From: a virus
IMG/VR virus record: IMGVR_UViG_3300015265_000017
Coordinates: 1-25,242 of that record
Length of the DNA stretch: 25,242 bases
Direction: 5' to 3' (one strand)
The position numbers and the translations under genes are program-made. Under the pieces are notes generated by a model. That model saw only the letters and a list, made by a program, of their open reading frames with translations, ran no database searches and was not told the origin of the DNA. Positions 14,829-23,201 of the stretch are shown in pieces (positions within the stretch are counted from its first letter, which is position 1; every line of letters begins with the position of its first letter).

Positions 14829-15379
14829 GGGTTCAGGTCCTCGATGATGGTTTTGGCGCGGTCAGCCGAATCCGGCTGCGCGTTGTCCAAGCTGTACTCG
14901 GTCGCAACCGTGTTCAGGTCTGGAAGGCTTTGATTGAAAAGGTCGTCGGGGTGACGATCGAAGTACTCAGCCTCGAAGATCAGGCGGCACGCGCCGGTCA
15001 GATGCTCCGACTGATCGAGAAGCACCATTCGAGAGCGCACGTATTGCAAGTCGTTGACGGTGTCGCCAAGCGTGTCGTCCCTCAGTAGCAGCCGCTCGAC
15101 TTGCCGAGCTAGCGTATCCAGCGTGTCGTCCAATGCCTCGTTACCTTCGGCATGGATCTCCACCACCAACTCCACGCGGCGCCGGTATTCGCGCGGCGCC
15201 TGATTAAAGATTTCGCCGGCTTCGTCCATCGTGTAAACGATGATCGCCGGCAGCTCGCTCTGCCATCCGTTGGAAATCAGCGGTGCTACCCGGCTGGCAT
15301 AAACGCTTGCGGCCGCATTGGTGGCACCCATCAAGACCGCAACGGCCTGCTTGCGGATCAGTTCTCTTGGGTGAGCCAT
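14825..15379 (-). CDS. Tail terminator-like protein (gpU-type)
   Basis: The 184-residue product has a Leu/Ala-rich first helix (LIRKQAVAVLMGATNAAASVYAS), a strand with ELPAIIVYTMDE, then EYRRRVELVVEIHAEG and an alternating strand/helix region ending in LIFEAEYFDRHPDD. This fold pattern and position between head-tail joining gene and sheath fit the tail terminator family, which caps the tail tube and joins it to the head. Residues after about 165 are low-complexity. I am confident of role by context, less of exact family. Confidence 0.72.
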   Translation of the reverse strand: MAHPRELIRKQAVAVLMGATNAAASVYASRVAPLISNGWQSELPAIIVYTMDEAGEIFNQAPREYRRRVELVVEIHAEGNEALDDTLDTLARQVERLLLRDDTLGDTVNDLQYVRSRMVLLDQSEHLTGACRLIFEAEYFDRHPDDLFNQSLPDLNTVATEYSLDNAQPDSADRAKTIIEDLNP

Positions 15380-15381
15380 GC

Positions 15382-15729
15382 TCAGGCCTTCTGAAGAATG
15401 ATTGTTACGCCGGCGACGCCGTCGGCCTGAACGTCATTGATCTTGTACAAGACGCCACGCGCCCTGACACGATCTCGATTCGTCGGCTCGTTCGGCAGGT
15501 CGATCAGTCGCACACCGAGGACAGGCTTGTTGGTCGATACCGGCGCGCCAGTTTCAGGATCAACCGAAACGTGCGCGGTATCGAACACCGCCTGGGCCAG
15601 AGCAACGCCCGGTGCAATACCATCAGTCAGCCAATACACCGCGCCTTCAGGATCGGCAGCGGCGGTGGGTTCGCTGAAGGTTCGGATGGACACGCCGAGC
15701 ATGCGCTGGGCCATTGAGGCCCAGCCCAT
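15382..15729 (-). CDS. Head-tail joining protein (gpFII-like)
   Basis: The 115-residue protein ends with the short beta-barrel pattern PVLGVRLIDLPNEPTNRDRVRARGVLYKINDVQADGV-type sequence typical of lambda FII-like head-tail attachment proteins, where the RVxxRGxxYxI core is conserved. It would bind below the portal and receive the tail. It begins one base before the cement gene's stop region and is spaced 2 bases from the tail-terminator gene. Family call from pattern and order. Confidence 0.72.
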   Translation of the reverse strand: MGWASMAQRMLGVSIRTFSEPTAAADPEGAVYWLTDGIAPGVALAQAVFDTAHVSVDPETGAPVSTNKPVLGVRLIDLPNEPTNRDRVRARGVLYKINDVQADGVAGVTIILQKA

Positions 15730-16083
15730 TTACGCCACCGCTGCCGGTGCGGAGATGCCATTGAGCCGGCACGCGCCTGTAGCGGACGGGTTGGCTGCCA
15801 CTTCAGTAGCCATGCCCACCAGCACAAGGCCGGTAGCAGAAACGTTACTGAGCGCGCGACTGGTGGTGTTCATATACAACGGGTCACCAATTGCCCAAGC
15901 TTGGGCGCTGGTTTTGGTCAGGCCGAACACACCGTCGAGCTTGAGCACGACGGGATCACCCGCAACTTCAGTGGTGGCCGCTACGCCGACGATGGCGCCG
16001 ACTTTGTAGAGTTGGCCCGAGATGGTGCCGCCCGCGGGCGCCGGAACAGTGAGGCAATCGCCGTGTTGGATGAAAGTTTTCAT
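15730..16083 (-). CDS. Capsid cement/decoration-like protein (DUF2190)
   Basis: The 117-residue beta-rich product (MKTFIQHGDCLTVPAPAGGTISGQLYKVGAIVGVA, with VFGLTKTSAQAWAIGDPLY and GMATEVAA) matches the DUF2190 family, often encoded after major capsid genes and regarded as capsid decoration. A strong AAGGGGA ribosome site precedes the start. It lies downstream of a strong terminator and so may be expressed less than capsid unless antitermination is active. Start and family are clear; the exact role is inferred. Confidence 0.8.
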   Translation of the reverse strand: MKTFIQHGDCLTVPAPAGGTISGQLYKVGAIVGVAATTEVAGDPVVLKLDGVFGLTKTSAQAWAIGDPLYMNTTSRALSNVSATGLVLVGMATEVAANPSATGACRLNGISAPAAVA

Positions 16084-16118
16084 GCATGGTCCCCTTCAGA
16101 GACTGGAACTGGAAAGCA

Positions 16119-16144
16119 AAAAGGGCGCCACGCGGCGCCCTTTT
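16119..16144 (-). terminator. Strong intrinsic terminator after the major capsid gene
   Basis: An 11-bp perfect stem (AAAAGGGCGCC / GGCGCCCTTTT) with a four-base loop and flanking T/A tracts lies in the 83-base gap between capsid and cement genes. The stem is nearly symmetrical but downstream genes exist only on the minus strand. It probably tapers transcription or protects the capsid mRNA 3' end; Q-modified polymerase should read through. Confidence 0.85.
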
Positions 16145-16166
16145 AGGTTCTTGTCGAGCAGACGGA

Positions 16167-18176
16167 TTACGCGCCTGGGTTTTTGTAAGCGCCGCGGTAA
16201 TCGATCCAGCCCGCGCCGAACACCAGACGCGCCTTGATCTCCATGCCGTCGACTTCGAAGCCTTCGCGGGTCTCAGTGAAGACGCCTTGCTCACCTTCAA
16301 GGTAGGCGTATTCGAAAGTGTCGATCGAGCCCGGCGCGGCGAACAGGTACCACTGATTGCCGGTGATCCGCGCGTCAACGATGACGGTGAGTGAAGCGTT
16401 GCGAACATCGTTGATGTCCGCATTCTTGGCCGGCACGTAGTTGGAACTCGTGAACTGGTAGGCCTCCAGTTCCTTATCCGGACCGACAACCAGAAACTCT
16501 GGAGACAGGTTGAGGAACTCACCAGCCTTGGACTTCTGCTTGCGCAGCGCGGATCGGGCAGCGGCCAGGGTGGTGGTGTTGACCGCACCACCACTCGCGG
16601 CGACGTTGCCGTGGCTGGCGTCGTAAAACGGAACACCGTCGGTGAAGTTCGGGTTGCCCAGCAGCAGCGCCCACACCACGTTGGATTCCGTGGCAGCGGC
16701 CGCGTTGCCGAGTGCAGCAGGGATTCGAGTCAAAGCACCGAGGTCATCGTTCACGATGGTTTCCCAGGTGATAGCGATGATCTTACCGAACTTGGCGACC
16801 TTGATCGGCGCTCCGTCTTCGGACAGCGTGCCGTACTTGTACTCGCCGTGTTCTTTGACCTGCTCCAGCGCAGCGATGTCGCCCAGCGCGGCGCGCGTCA
16901 CGGCGCGGAAGTCTGGCACAGTGGTTTGGCGACCCAGCGGACGCCAGGTTTGCGGAGCGTTGGTGTACGCGTCACGCAGGGTGCGATTGACGGTACTGCC
17001 CAGCAGCAGCGGGAAATCACTGGTGGAGTGCATACCGGCAGCTCGAACAGCCTGACGATCGCAGCCCAGCGCAGCACGGGCCAGTTCCTGTGGGGTCATG
17101 CCGCGAGCGTTACCGCCAGCCATCTCGACGAACTCGCGAGCCATATCAACCAGGCGCATACCGCGGAACTCGCGGCCGGCTTCTTCCAGCTTTACGGTGG
17201 TATCGCAGCGGTGCAGTAAGGCATTCTGCATCGCAGAGCGCTTGGCGTTCAGGATGGCGACATCCTGTCCACCGTTAACAGTGGTTGGCTGGCTGCTGCG
17301 GGTTTGTGGCTGATCCTTGTTCTGGCGCTCAGCCACGGCATCAATCAGCGCGGCGCTCGCATCGCTCACGGAAACACCGCGAGCGATCAAGTCCTCGACT
17401 ATGGCTTCGTCATCGAGGCCAACCTTGCGGGCCATGGTGCGGATGGTCAGGCTGCGCTTACGCTCCTCTTCAGCCGACTCACGGCGAAGTTTCTCGTCGG
17501 CCGCGCGCTTCTCTTCTTCGGTCATTGCAACTTCCTCTTGGATAATAGGCACGGCGGCCGGTTCTACGATCGGCTCTACCGCCGACCGAACTTCAAAAAC
17601 TGTGGGGAATCGACGGCCCGTGTATTCGGCCGGGGTCGCGGCACTGCGGATATTGGCGCCATCGTCGAAGGCAATCGGCACCACCGAAAGCTCCAACGGC
17701 TCCCAGTCCACAGCCCGGTAAGTTGGAAGCTTTTCTTCGCTGTCTTCCGTGATCTGGTACCGGTGCACGACGTACTTGACGCTGATCTTTCGAAGAATTT
17801 TGTCTTGGACGTCTTGAAAGATTTTTTCAGCGTCATCGCGCTTGCTAAATCGAACGAGCGCGTGACCTTGCTCGCCTTCGAGCCAGGCGCGCTCAACAAC
17901 ACCAATAACGTCACCCAAGTCATCACACTTGTGGCTATTGAGAAGAGGAGCGCCATTGTTCAGCCTGTCCATTCGAACGGCTTCTGGACTAACCTCCAGC
18001 TCCTCCATGTAGCTGCCAACGTCCCAGTTCCATCGCGGCCCTTTGGCGCCGGTAGTCCAAGTCAGCTCGACGGTACGGGCTTCTACATCAATCGAGCCAT
18101 CGCGCACAGCAGCGCGCAGGCTCAGCACCGGAGTTTCATGGGTCTTGTTCGTCGTCGCCTGGTTCGGAATTGGCAT
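16167..18176 (-). CDS. Fused prohead protease, scaffold and major capsid protein
   Basis: The 669-residue product combines three functions. Residues 1-200 are an HK97-type prohead protease (S78/U35-like): GAPLLNSHK with catalytic His82 and RKISVKY with Ser132, then the WEPLELSVVPIAFD motif. Residues 210-300 are highly charged and helical (EEEKRAADEKLRRESAEEE), like a scaffolding/delta domain. From about 370 to the end is a Mu gpT-like capsid shell (RDAYTNAPQTWRPLGR, GKIIAITWETIVNDDLGAL, NLSPEFLVVGP). The protease would cut itself free during head maturation; cleavage probably occurs before the capsid core near residue 360. The start overlaps the portal gene by 41 bases. Confidence 0.88.
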   Translation of the reverse strand: MPIPNQATTNKTHETPVLSLRAAVRDGSIDVEARTVELTWTTGAKGPRWNWDVGSYMEELEVSPEAVRMDRLNNGAPLLNSHKCDDLGDVIGVVERAWLEGEQGHALVRFSKRDDAEKIFQDVQDKILRKISVKYVVHRYQITEDSEEKLPTYRAVDWEPLELSVVPIAFDDGANIRSAATPAEYTGRRFPTVFEVRSAVEPIVEPAAVPIIQEEVAMTEEEKRAADEKLRRESAEEERKRSLTIRTMARKVGLDDEAIVEDLIARGVSVSDASAALIDAVAERQNKDQPQTRSSQPTTVNGGQDVAILNAKRSAMQNALLHRCDTTVKLEEAGREFRGMRLVDMAREFVEMAGGNARGMTPQELARAALGCDRQAVRAAGMHSTSDFPLLLGSTVNRTLRDAYTNAPQTWRPLGRQTTVPDFRAVTRAALGDIAALEQVKEHGEYKYGTLSEDGAPIKVAKFGKIIAITWETIVNDDLGALTRIPAALGNAAAATESNVVWALLLGNPNFTDGVPFYDASHGNVAASGGAVNTTTLAAARSALRKQKSKAGEFLNLSPEFLVVGPDKELEAYQFTSSNYVPAKNADINDVRNASLTVIVDARITGNQWYLFAAPGSIDTFEYAYLEGEQGVFTETREGFEVDGMEIKARLVFGAGWIDYRGAYKNPGA

Positions 18177-19656
18177 CGTCTGGTTTCTCTTCGGTGGCTA
18201 GTGGCTGGCTCGGCGAACCGGCAGCCGCAACTCGGCGCGGGTCGCAATCCAGCACCAACCCGTATTCGTCGATCATTTCGTTTGCTTTTTTGATCTGCTC
18301 GGCGTGCCGCTTTGGGTCTGTGATGCCGAGCTCGCGCAAAGCATCAGGCCAAGTTGTCAGGCCGTTACGCACGCGGGTGATGACATTTTCTGTTTCTGAT
18401 TTTGGATCGACCATGTCGCGGCGCGGTGGAACCCAGTAAGCCTTGACGTCGTCGGTTACACCGCCGGGCAGGAGCACTTGTGCCTCCATGAACCAGCGCC
18501 AGACCTGATCGCAAAGCTGGGGAATCAGCATTCGCCATTGCCAAACGTCCACCCGACGGGCGAAGTTCAGCCAACCCATTCGCCCGCTGGAAAAGTTGAC
18601 TCCCTTGAGGTCACCGGTGAGCAACTCGTAAGGAACACCAAGACCAACAGCCATCGCATGCAGTTGCTGCCATGAATACGCGGTATATCCATTGAAAGTA
18701 GGAGGTGTGCCGAAAGTGACGCTTTCGCCAAACCCCAGCTCTTGCACCATCGCTGGCTCTACGCGATCAATGAGCGGTGGTTTTTTTCCAGCACCACTTC
18801 CACTGTTTTCATCCTTAGTCACGAACGCTGCAAAGCAGGATGCAATTTTCGCCTGCTCCATCACCGCATCTTCCATCTCGTCGAAGTTGCGCATGCGCTG
18901 GATAACTGGAGCCAGCCAGCTGTAACCACGAGCCTGCCCCGGTCGCTTGCGTAGGAAAACATGAATCACGTCTTCGGCTGGAACCCTGCGTGATTGCAGA
19001 GAACCCCACACAGCGTTCGCCCCGGGGTGCTCATCGAACAACCAGTAAGCGACCCGCCGGCCGAGAGCGTCAAACTCGACACCCTGGATAATCCGGTTGA
19101 GCCCGACGATGTCCGCTTTCGACTCATCGAGAAAGTCAGCTTCCAGAACCTGTAGCTGGACGGGTACCGGAAGGCCGTCAGAACTGAAGCGACGGCGACG
19201 GCGTACCAGGCATTCACCGCTTTCGGCAATGGCCTCCATAATCATGTGCTGGAGGCCGTAGAAATTATCCATGCCATCAGCATCACAAACGGTGGTCTCT
19301 GCCCAGGCCTTCCACAAATCCATCAGTCGCAATCCGTCGCGATCACGTTTCGCCAGGGGGAGTGGAACAATCCCGGCACCGACAGCGTTATCCGCAATAC
19401 CTGTGATTCCTCGCTCGCCGAATGGATTGTTGCGGCGCTGGTCCCGCGCGCGATTGCGAAGCTTGGCTAGAGCCGGAGCGTTCTCGACATTCGCGTCAGC
19501 ACCAGTTGCCCGCCAGCCATCGTTACGGCGACCACCAGCCGCCCCTTCAAACCGGCGCTCAATCATCTCCAACGCCATATCCGTGCGCGCTTTCTTCAAA
19601 CGCATCTCCGAACGCCTGGCCGCGTACCCTGGGAAAAGATCGTCAATCATTCCCAT
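18136..19656 (-). CDS. Portal protein (lambda gpB family)
   Basis: The 506-residue protein is a lambda-family portal: IDDLFPGYAARRSEMRLK, NAPALAKLRNRARDQRRNNPFGE, the DVIHVFLRKRPGQARGYSW segment and GLGVPYELLTGDLKGVNFSSGRMG near the centre are all typical. It forms the dodecameric ring through which DNA is packaged and ejected. I chose the ATG at 19656, with AAGGGG seven bases upstream and two bases after the gpW-like stop; the longer frame to 19710 runs inside gpW. The C terminus is acidic (ANSEPGDDEQDP). Confidence 0.93.
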   Translation of the reverse strand: MGMIDDLFPGYAARRSEMRLKKARTDMALEMIERRFEGAAGGRRNDGWRATGADANVENAPALAKLRNRARDQRRNNPFGERGITGIADNAVGAGIVPLPLAKRDRDGLRLMDLWKAWAETTVCDADGMDNFYGLQHMIMEAIAESGECLVRRRRRFSSDGLPVPVQLQVLEADFLDESKADIVGLNRIIQGVEFDALGRRVAYWLFDEHPGANAVWGSLQSRRVPAEDVIHVFLRKRPGQARGYSWLAPVIQRMRNFDEMEDAVMEQAKIASCFAAFVTKDENSGSGAGKKPPLIDRVEPAMVQELGFGESVTFGTPPTFNGYTAYSWQQLHAMAVGLGVPYELLTGDLKGVNFSSGRMGWLNFARRVDVWQWRMLIPQLCDQVWRWFMEAQVLLPGGVTDDVKAYWVPPRRDMVDPKSETENVITRVRNGLTTWPDALRELGITDPKRHAEQIKKANEMIDEYGLVLDCDPRRVAAAGSPSQPLATEEKPDDANSEPGDDEQDP

Positions 19657-19657
19657 G

Positions 19658-19861
19658 TCAGTACCCCTTCGAAAACGCGGCGTACCTTCTGCCGCCATCG
19701 TTACAGGCATTCAGTCCAAGCTCGGTGGCCATCAGCTTGAGTATCCGCATCATCTCGTCGAGTGATCGGTAGTTGACGCTCTTGTCGGCATAGCGGACCG
19801 ACAACGCCCCTTCGGCGATGGCCGCCTGCAAGGCGTTGTATTGCTCGATCGTGTAGGCCAT
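19658..19861 (-). CDS. gpW-like head-tail joining protein
   Basis: This 67-residue product (YTIEQYNALQAAIAEGALSV, YADKSVNYRSLDEMMRILKLM) matches lambda gpW in size, helical pattern and the V-x-Y-RSLDEM motif. gpW plugs the portal channel after packaging and forms the tail attachment base. It sits between terminase and portal as in lambda, overlapping the terminase stop (TGATG). Confidence 0.92.
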   Translation of the reverse strand: MAYTIEQYNALQAAIAEGALSVRYADKSVNYRSLDEMMRILKLMATELGLNACNDGGRRYAAFSKGY

Positions 19862-21807
19862 CAGTTTCTATTCCAGTGAGAGGATTTCTTGCGAGGCCGT
19901 TCTTCAGCGTCCGGTTCATTGCCACCGGTGACGGCAGCAACCAAAAGATCCAGATCAAGCCCGAACCGCTGCTGGCAGATTCGCAGTGCGGCGAGCGCGT
20001 AAACGAAGCAGTCGAGCGCCTCGTTTCGGCGGCCACCGCTGTCCCAGCGCATCACGCGTTTGCCTTTGGAAATGGCTGCTTTTTTCTTTTCGGAGGTGAG
20101 TTGCTTGACCTCAGATTCGTCGCAGATCACGTCATTGGCTGGCAGGTGAACCACGCCCGGCTGAGACATGCCCGCCTGTGACGCAGCCGTGTCGACCGGA
20201 AGCCCCATGCGGCTGTAGAGCAACTCTTTGGCGTTGTCGGTGCCGACTTCTGTCAGGAACACCTTGTGCACTTTGTTCTTCGTGCGCGGGAAGTTCGCGA
20301 TCGGCTTGCCGTACACGGTCGCGCCCCGGATCGGAACAACCCAGTGCACACCATGCTTGCGGCTCTCGGCGTAAACCTCGTCGGCGTAGTGTCCGCCGGC
20401 GTCCCATGTCCAGCGCTCCACCTTCATGATGGTGCCGTCAACACGCGTGAACTGCCGGTGCAACTCCAGCCCAACTTTGCGGCGCAACTCCTCGCTTGCG
20501 GGATCGCCCATCAGGATGAAGCGGTGAACAAGCCACGCCTCCTCGCCCGGCCCGAACGCCCAAACACGGCCCTCGAAGCGGTCGTCCTGTGTGTCGATCC
20601 CGCCGACCAGTACCAAGCCTAGAGCAGGAACCTGCGGATAAACTTCGCGGCGACCGTAGAGAACCTCGGAGTCGAGCTTCTCGCCCTGGTCGTCGTCCCA
20701 CGTTTCGCCGCGCGTGGTGTTGATGAAAGTAATCAGCTTCGATACGTCGCCTTTCACTTTTAGCCATTCTTCCGCCAGGCTGAGCCAAGTACTCCAGGTG
20801 CTGTAGATCGCCCAGATGCTGTAGCTGACCGAGCGCGGAGTGCGGATGATTTCATCATCAACACCAAACCAGTCCATGCCGTCGCGGGTCCAGATGCCTG
20901 TGTGTTCGCATATCCATCGGCCGGTCTTCGAAGCCTCGACCATCTCGTTGTGCCAGATAACGCAGGCCGTGTGCTCGCATACGTACCAGGCTTTCTCGGC
21001 TTCACCGAGCGCGTTCTTTTCCCACTTCAGTCCGAACTCGCAATCCTTTCCACCCCACTTGAGCGTCTGTTCCTGCCGGCAGTGCGGGCAGTTGATGTGG
21101 AACTTGAGCAGGTAGGGCGACTCTTCGACGGCCTTAGTGATCTGGCAGGAGCCAGTTCGTTTCGGCGTCGAACCGCGAATTGATTTCGGATAGATCGCAC
21201 CGTTGAGTCGCTTGTCGCCCAGGGTGATCGGCGCGCCCTCGCCTTCAACGCTTTCGTCAAAGTTGGAGAGTTCGTCGTAAATCACCTCGTCGGCGGATTT
21301 CTCACGGTAGTTACGCGAGGCTTTGCCGCCCCGAATCCACAGCGTCCGCCGGTTCGCGAATATCTTCTGGTCGAGCGTATTGTCGCTGTGCTTGCGACCG
21401 AACCACGGGGCCAGGTCGCCCAACACCGGCACGTCACGGATCATGCCGTTGACGTGGCTCTTGCTGATGTCCTCGGCGTCCGGATCCGTTGGACTCCACA
21501 TCATGACGTTGCGGCGCTTGTGCTGGATCTTGTAGCCGATGTTCGCCATCAACAACTTGGTGTAACCGATCCGCGCCGACTTGATGAAGTTGACGACGTT
21601 GATCAAGTCGTTGCCCATGCTGTTCAGGATCGCAACCTGGAACGGCTCGGTCGTCCACTTGCCCTCGTTGTAAGAGGATTCGGCGGACATGTAGAAATTT
21701 GCATCCGCCCACTCGACGGCAGTTTGCGGTGGTTCTTTATAGAGCGCCTGGAGTCCTAGCTTGATCGACTTGCGAAGATCATTCAGCCATGGACTCAACG
21801 TACTCAT
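19861..21807 (-). CDS. Terminase large subunit (GpA family)
   Basis: The 648-residue protein is a lambda GpA-type packaging motor. Visible are the adenine/ATPase region (TTEPFQVAILNSMGNDLINVV; the Walker-A-like KSARIGYTK at 76-84, as in lambda), Walker B VIYDE (175-179), a CPHC ... CEHTAC zinc-binding cluster, and a nuclease part with GGIDTQDDRFEGRVWAFG and TWDAGGHYADEVY. It cuts concatemers at cos and translocates DNA. Its start overlaps the small subunit stop by 29 bases. Use of GpA-type terminase predicts cohesive ends rather than Mu-like transposition. Confidence 0.95.
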   Translation of the reverse strand: MSTLSPWLNDLRKSIKLGLQALYKEPPQTAVEWADANFYMSAESSYNEGKWTTEPFQVAILNSMGNDLINVVNFIKSARIGYTKLLMANIGYKIQHKRRNVMMWSPTDPDAEDISKSHVNGMIRDVPVLGDLAPWFGRKHSDNTLDQKIFANRRTLWIRGGKASRNYREKSADEVIYDELSNFDESVEGEGAPITLGDKRLNGAIYPKSIRGSTPKRTGSCQITKAVEESPYLLKFHINCPHCRQEQTLKWGGKDCEFGLKWEKNALGEAEKAWYVCEHTACVIWHNEMVEASKTGRWICEHTGIWTRDGMDWFGVDDEIIRTPRSVSYSIWAIYSTWSTWLSLAEEWLKVKGDVSKLITFINTTRGETWDDDQGEKLDSEVLYGRREVYPQVPALGLVLVGGIDTQDDRFEGRVWAFGPGEEAWLVHRFILMGDPASEELRRKVGLELHRQFTRVDGTIMKVERWTWDAGGHYADEVYAESRKHGVHWVVPIRGATVYGKPIANFPRTKNKVHKVFLTEVGTDNAKELLYSRMGLPVDTAASQAGMSQPGVVHLPANDVICDESEVKQLTSEKKKAAISKGKRVMRWDSGGRRNEALDCFVYALAALRICQQRFGLDLDLLVAAVTGGNEPDAEERPRKKSSHWNRN

Positions 21808-22324
21808 CTAATAATTCCGGAAGTTGCTCACCGAAGCTGGCGGCAATATTTCGAGCAAGGGCGATCTCCCGCTCGACCGACTCGATCACCCGAGGGTCAA
21901 CCTCCGGGTGACGCCGAGTGACGGTCTTGCCAACGGTGTCCAGTTTCGAGCCAATCTGTGCGGCAATTTTGGCGAGGGCAAATGTGGCGAATGGGACCGG
22001 GACCAGCTGCTTGTCCAGCACCAGGTTCTTCTTCTCCTGGGCGATGCGTTGAGCGGCTGTGAGACCGCGGCGCTCTTCGAGCAGCTTGTACTCGATCAGC
22101 GGATCCAGACCTTCGGCTCCCTCACCTGCGGGTTGTTGTTTCCGAAGCGAGTGTTCGACGCGGTTTTCGACCACGTTCTGCACGGTGTAGAACGCCTCTC
22201 GACCAATGCGCGCGACAGGCGCAACTCCCCATTTGTCAAAGGCTTGCGGGGAAATCCCAAGGCTCGAAGCCATCTCGGATTTGTTCAACCACCCGCGCTG
22301 TTTGGTTGTTTCGTTTTTGGCCAT
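21779..22324 (-). CDS. Terminase small subunit (Nu1-like)
   Basis: The 181-residue product begins with a winged-helix-type DNA-binding domain (RGWLNKSEMASSLGISPQAFDKWGVAPVARIGREAFY), the Nu1 pattern, followed by a helical, charged region ending LLDEYVESMAE that should contact the large subunit. It would bind the cos-proximal sites. ATG at 22324 is my choice because it begins just before the conserved domain; an upstream ATG at 22363 lies in the G/C-rich putative cos region and has no ribosome site. The ribosome site for 22324 is weak as well. Confidence 0.88.
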   Translation of the reverse strand: MAKNETTKQRGWLNKSEMASSLGISPQAFDKWGVAPVARIGREAFYTVQNVVENRVEHSLRKQQPAGEGAEGLDPLIEYKLLEERRGLTAAQRIAQEKKNLVLDKQLVPVPFATFALAKIAAQIGSKLDTVGKTVTRRHPEVDPRVIESVEREIALARNIAASFGEQLPELLDEYVESMAE

Positions 22325-22363
22325 GATTAAACAACAACCAACCTCTGAAAAAAGGTCATACAT

Positions 22364-22447
22364 ATTTGATGGGCGGGGCCCGAATTACCCGCATGGGGTC
22401 GGGAGCCCGGGAAGGACCCAAAGGGGGGGTGCCCCCTACCCTGCCGG
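22364..22447. other. Putative cos region
   Basis: This non-coding gap directly upstream of the small terminase gene is where lambda-type phages carry cos. It contains GCGGG ... CCCGC with partial rotational symmetry (about 22372-22392), an inverted GGGTC ... GACCC pair (22396-22420) and a hairpin AGGGGG / CCCCCT (22422-22437). There is no T run, so it is not a normal terminator. The exact nicking positions cannot be assigned from sequence alone. Confidence 0.45.
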
Positions 22448-23191
22448 TCAGCCACGGGCTGACGACAGCGCCTGATCCATCGCACTGGCGAACTCTCGCT
22501 CTCGGTTCGCCTTCACGATGTTGTCTGCGATTTTGTAGAACGGAATGATCACTCGATACCCTGGCTCGCTGTCACTGAAGACAAAGACGGGACGGACTGC
22601 ATCGCCGAAGGCTGTTTTCCGCTTCTCCCAGATTCCCTGAGCCCCATCGACATCGCCAGCGAAATACTTGTCCGCGTTGCCCTTGCGCTTACTGCGCTTA
22701 CTGGTCGTGGCATTGGCCTGCACGCCGCTGACTGTCTCAGCTGCACCAAGACCGGAAAGAATCTTCATTATCGTGCCGCGCGGGACGTTGCCGAACTGGT
22801 TGAGCGCTGAAGGTGCCGGTATTGCGTATTGACCTGGCTTCATGAGGCCTTTTGCTATGAGAGCCTTCTCGAAACGTTTGTGTGGTCGGCGACCGCCCTT
22901 CACTGCCTGCTGAAGGTAGGTGTCAGCGGGAACACCAGATGTCCACGCATCCTTGAAGAAGGTTCGCGCCTCTGGTTTGCCCTTCTTCGCGACCTGCACA
23001 TAAAGGCTGTTCATGGTGGTTGTGGTCGGCTGATCCAGACGCTGCCGCATGACAGATAGTTCGCCTTTCTTCACCAGCACTGCCAGCCGAGTAGCCATCA
23101 GCGCATAAGCAAAAGGCAGTTGTTTTGCGCCCAATGTGCGCAGCGCTTTCGACAGCTCTTCCAAATTGGTGCTGGCATCAATTTTGACCAT
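22448..23191 (-). CDS. Hypothetical phage protein, possibly gpZ-like tail protein
   Basis: The 247-residue basic product is not confidently recognised. Its N terminus (LEELSKALRTLGAKQLPFAYALMATRLA) and C terminus (GYRVIIPFYKIADNIVKANREREFASAMDQAL) resemble the ends of lambda minor tail protein Z and its relatives, in which a helix begins the protein and an IPFYKIA-type helix ends it. The middle is rich in Lys, Arg and Gly (KGGRRPHKRFEKALIAKGLM; TSKRSKRKGNADKYF). If gpZ-like, it would help tail completion, but it lies upstream of cos, away from the tail genes. It starts 10 bases after the holin stop. Confidence 0.55.
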   Translation of the reverse strand: MVKIDASTNLEELSKALRTLGAKQLPFAYALMATRLAVLVKKGELSVMRQRLDQPTTTTMNSLYVQVAKKGKPEARTFFKDAWTSGVPADTYLQQAVKGGRRPHKRFEKALIAKGLMKPGQYAIPAPSALNQFGNVPRGTIMKILSGLGAAETVSGVQANATTSKRSKRKGNADKYFAGDVDGAQGIWEKRKTAFGDAVRPVFVFSDSEPGYRVIIPFYKIADNIVKANREREFASAMDQALSSARG

Positions 23192-23201
23192 TGCTCTTCA
23201 C

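Noticed and set aside
17304-18293. Long + strand frame opposite the protease-capsid gene
   Set aside because: Antisense to the protease and portal ends and without a plausible start or product pattern.
22422-22437. G/C hairpin upstream of terminase as a terminator
   Set aside because: No T run on either strand; location fits a packaging site better.
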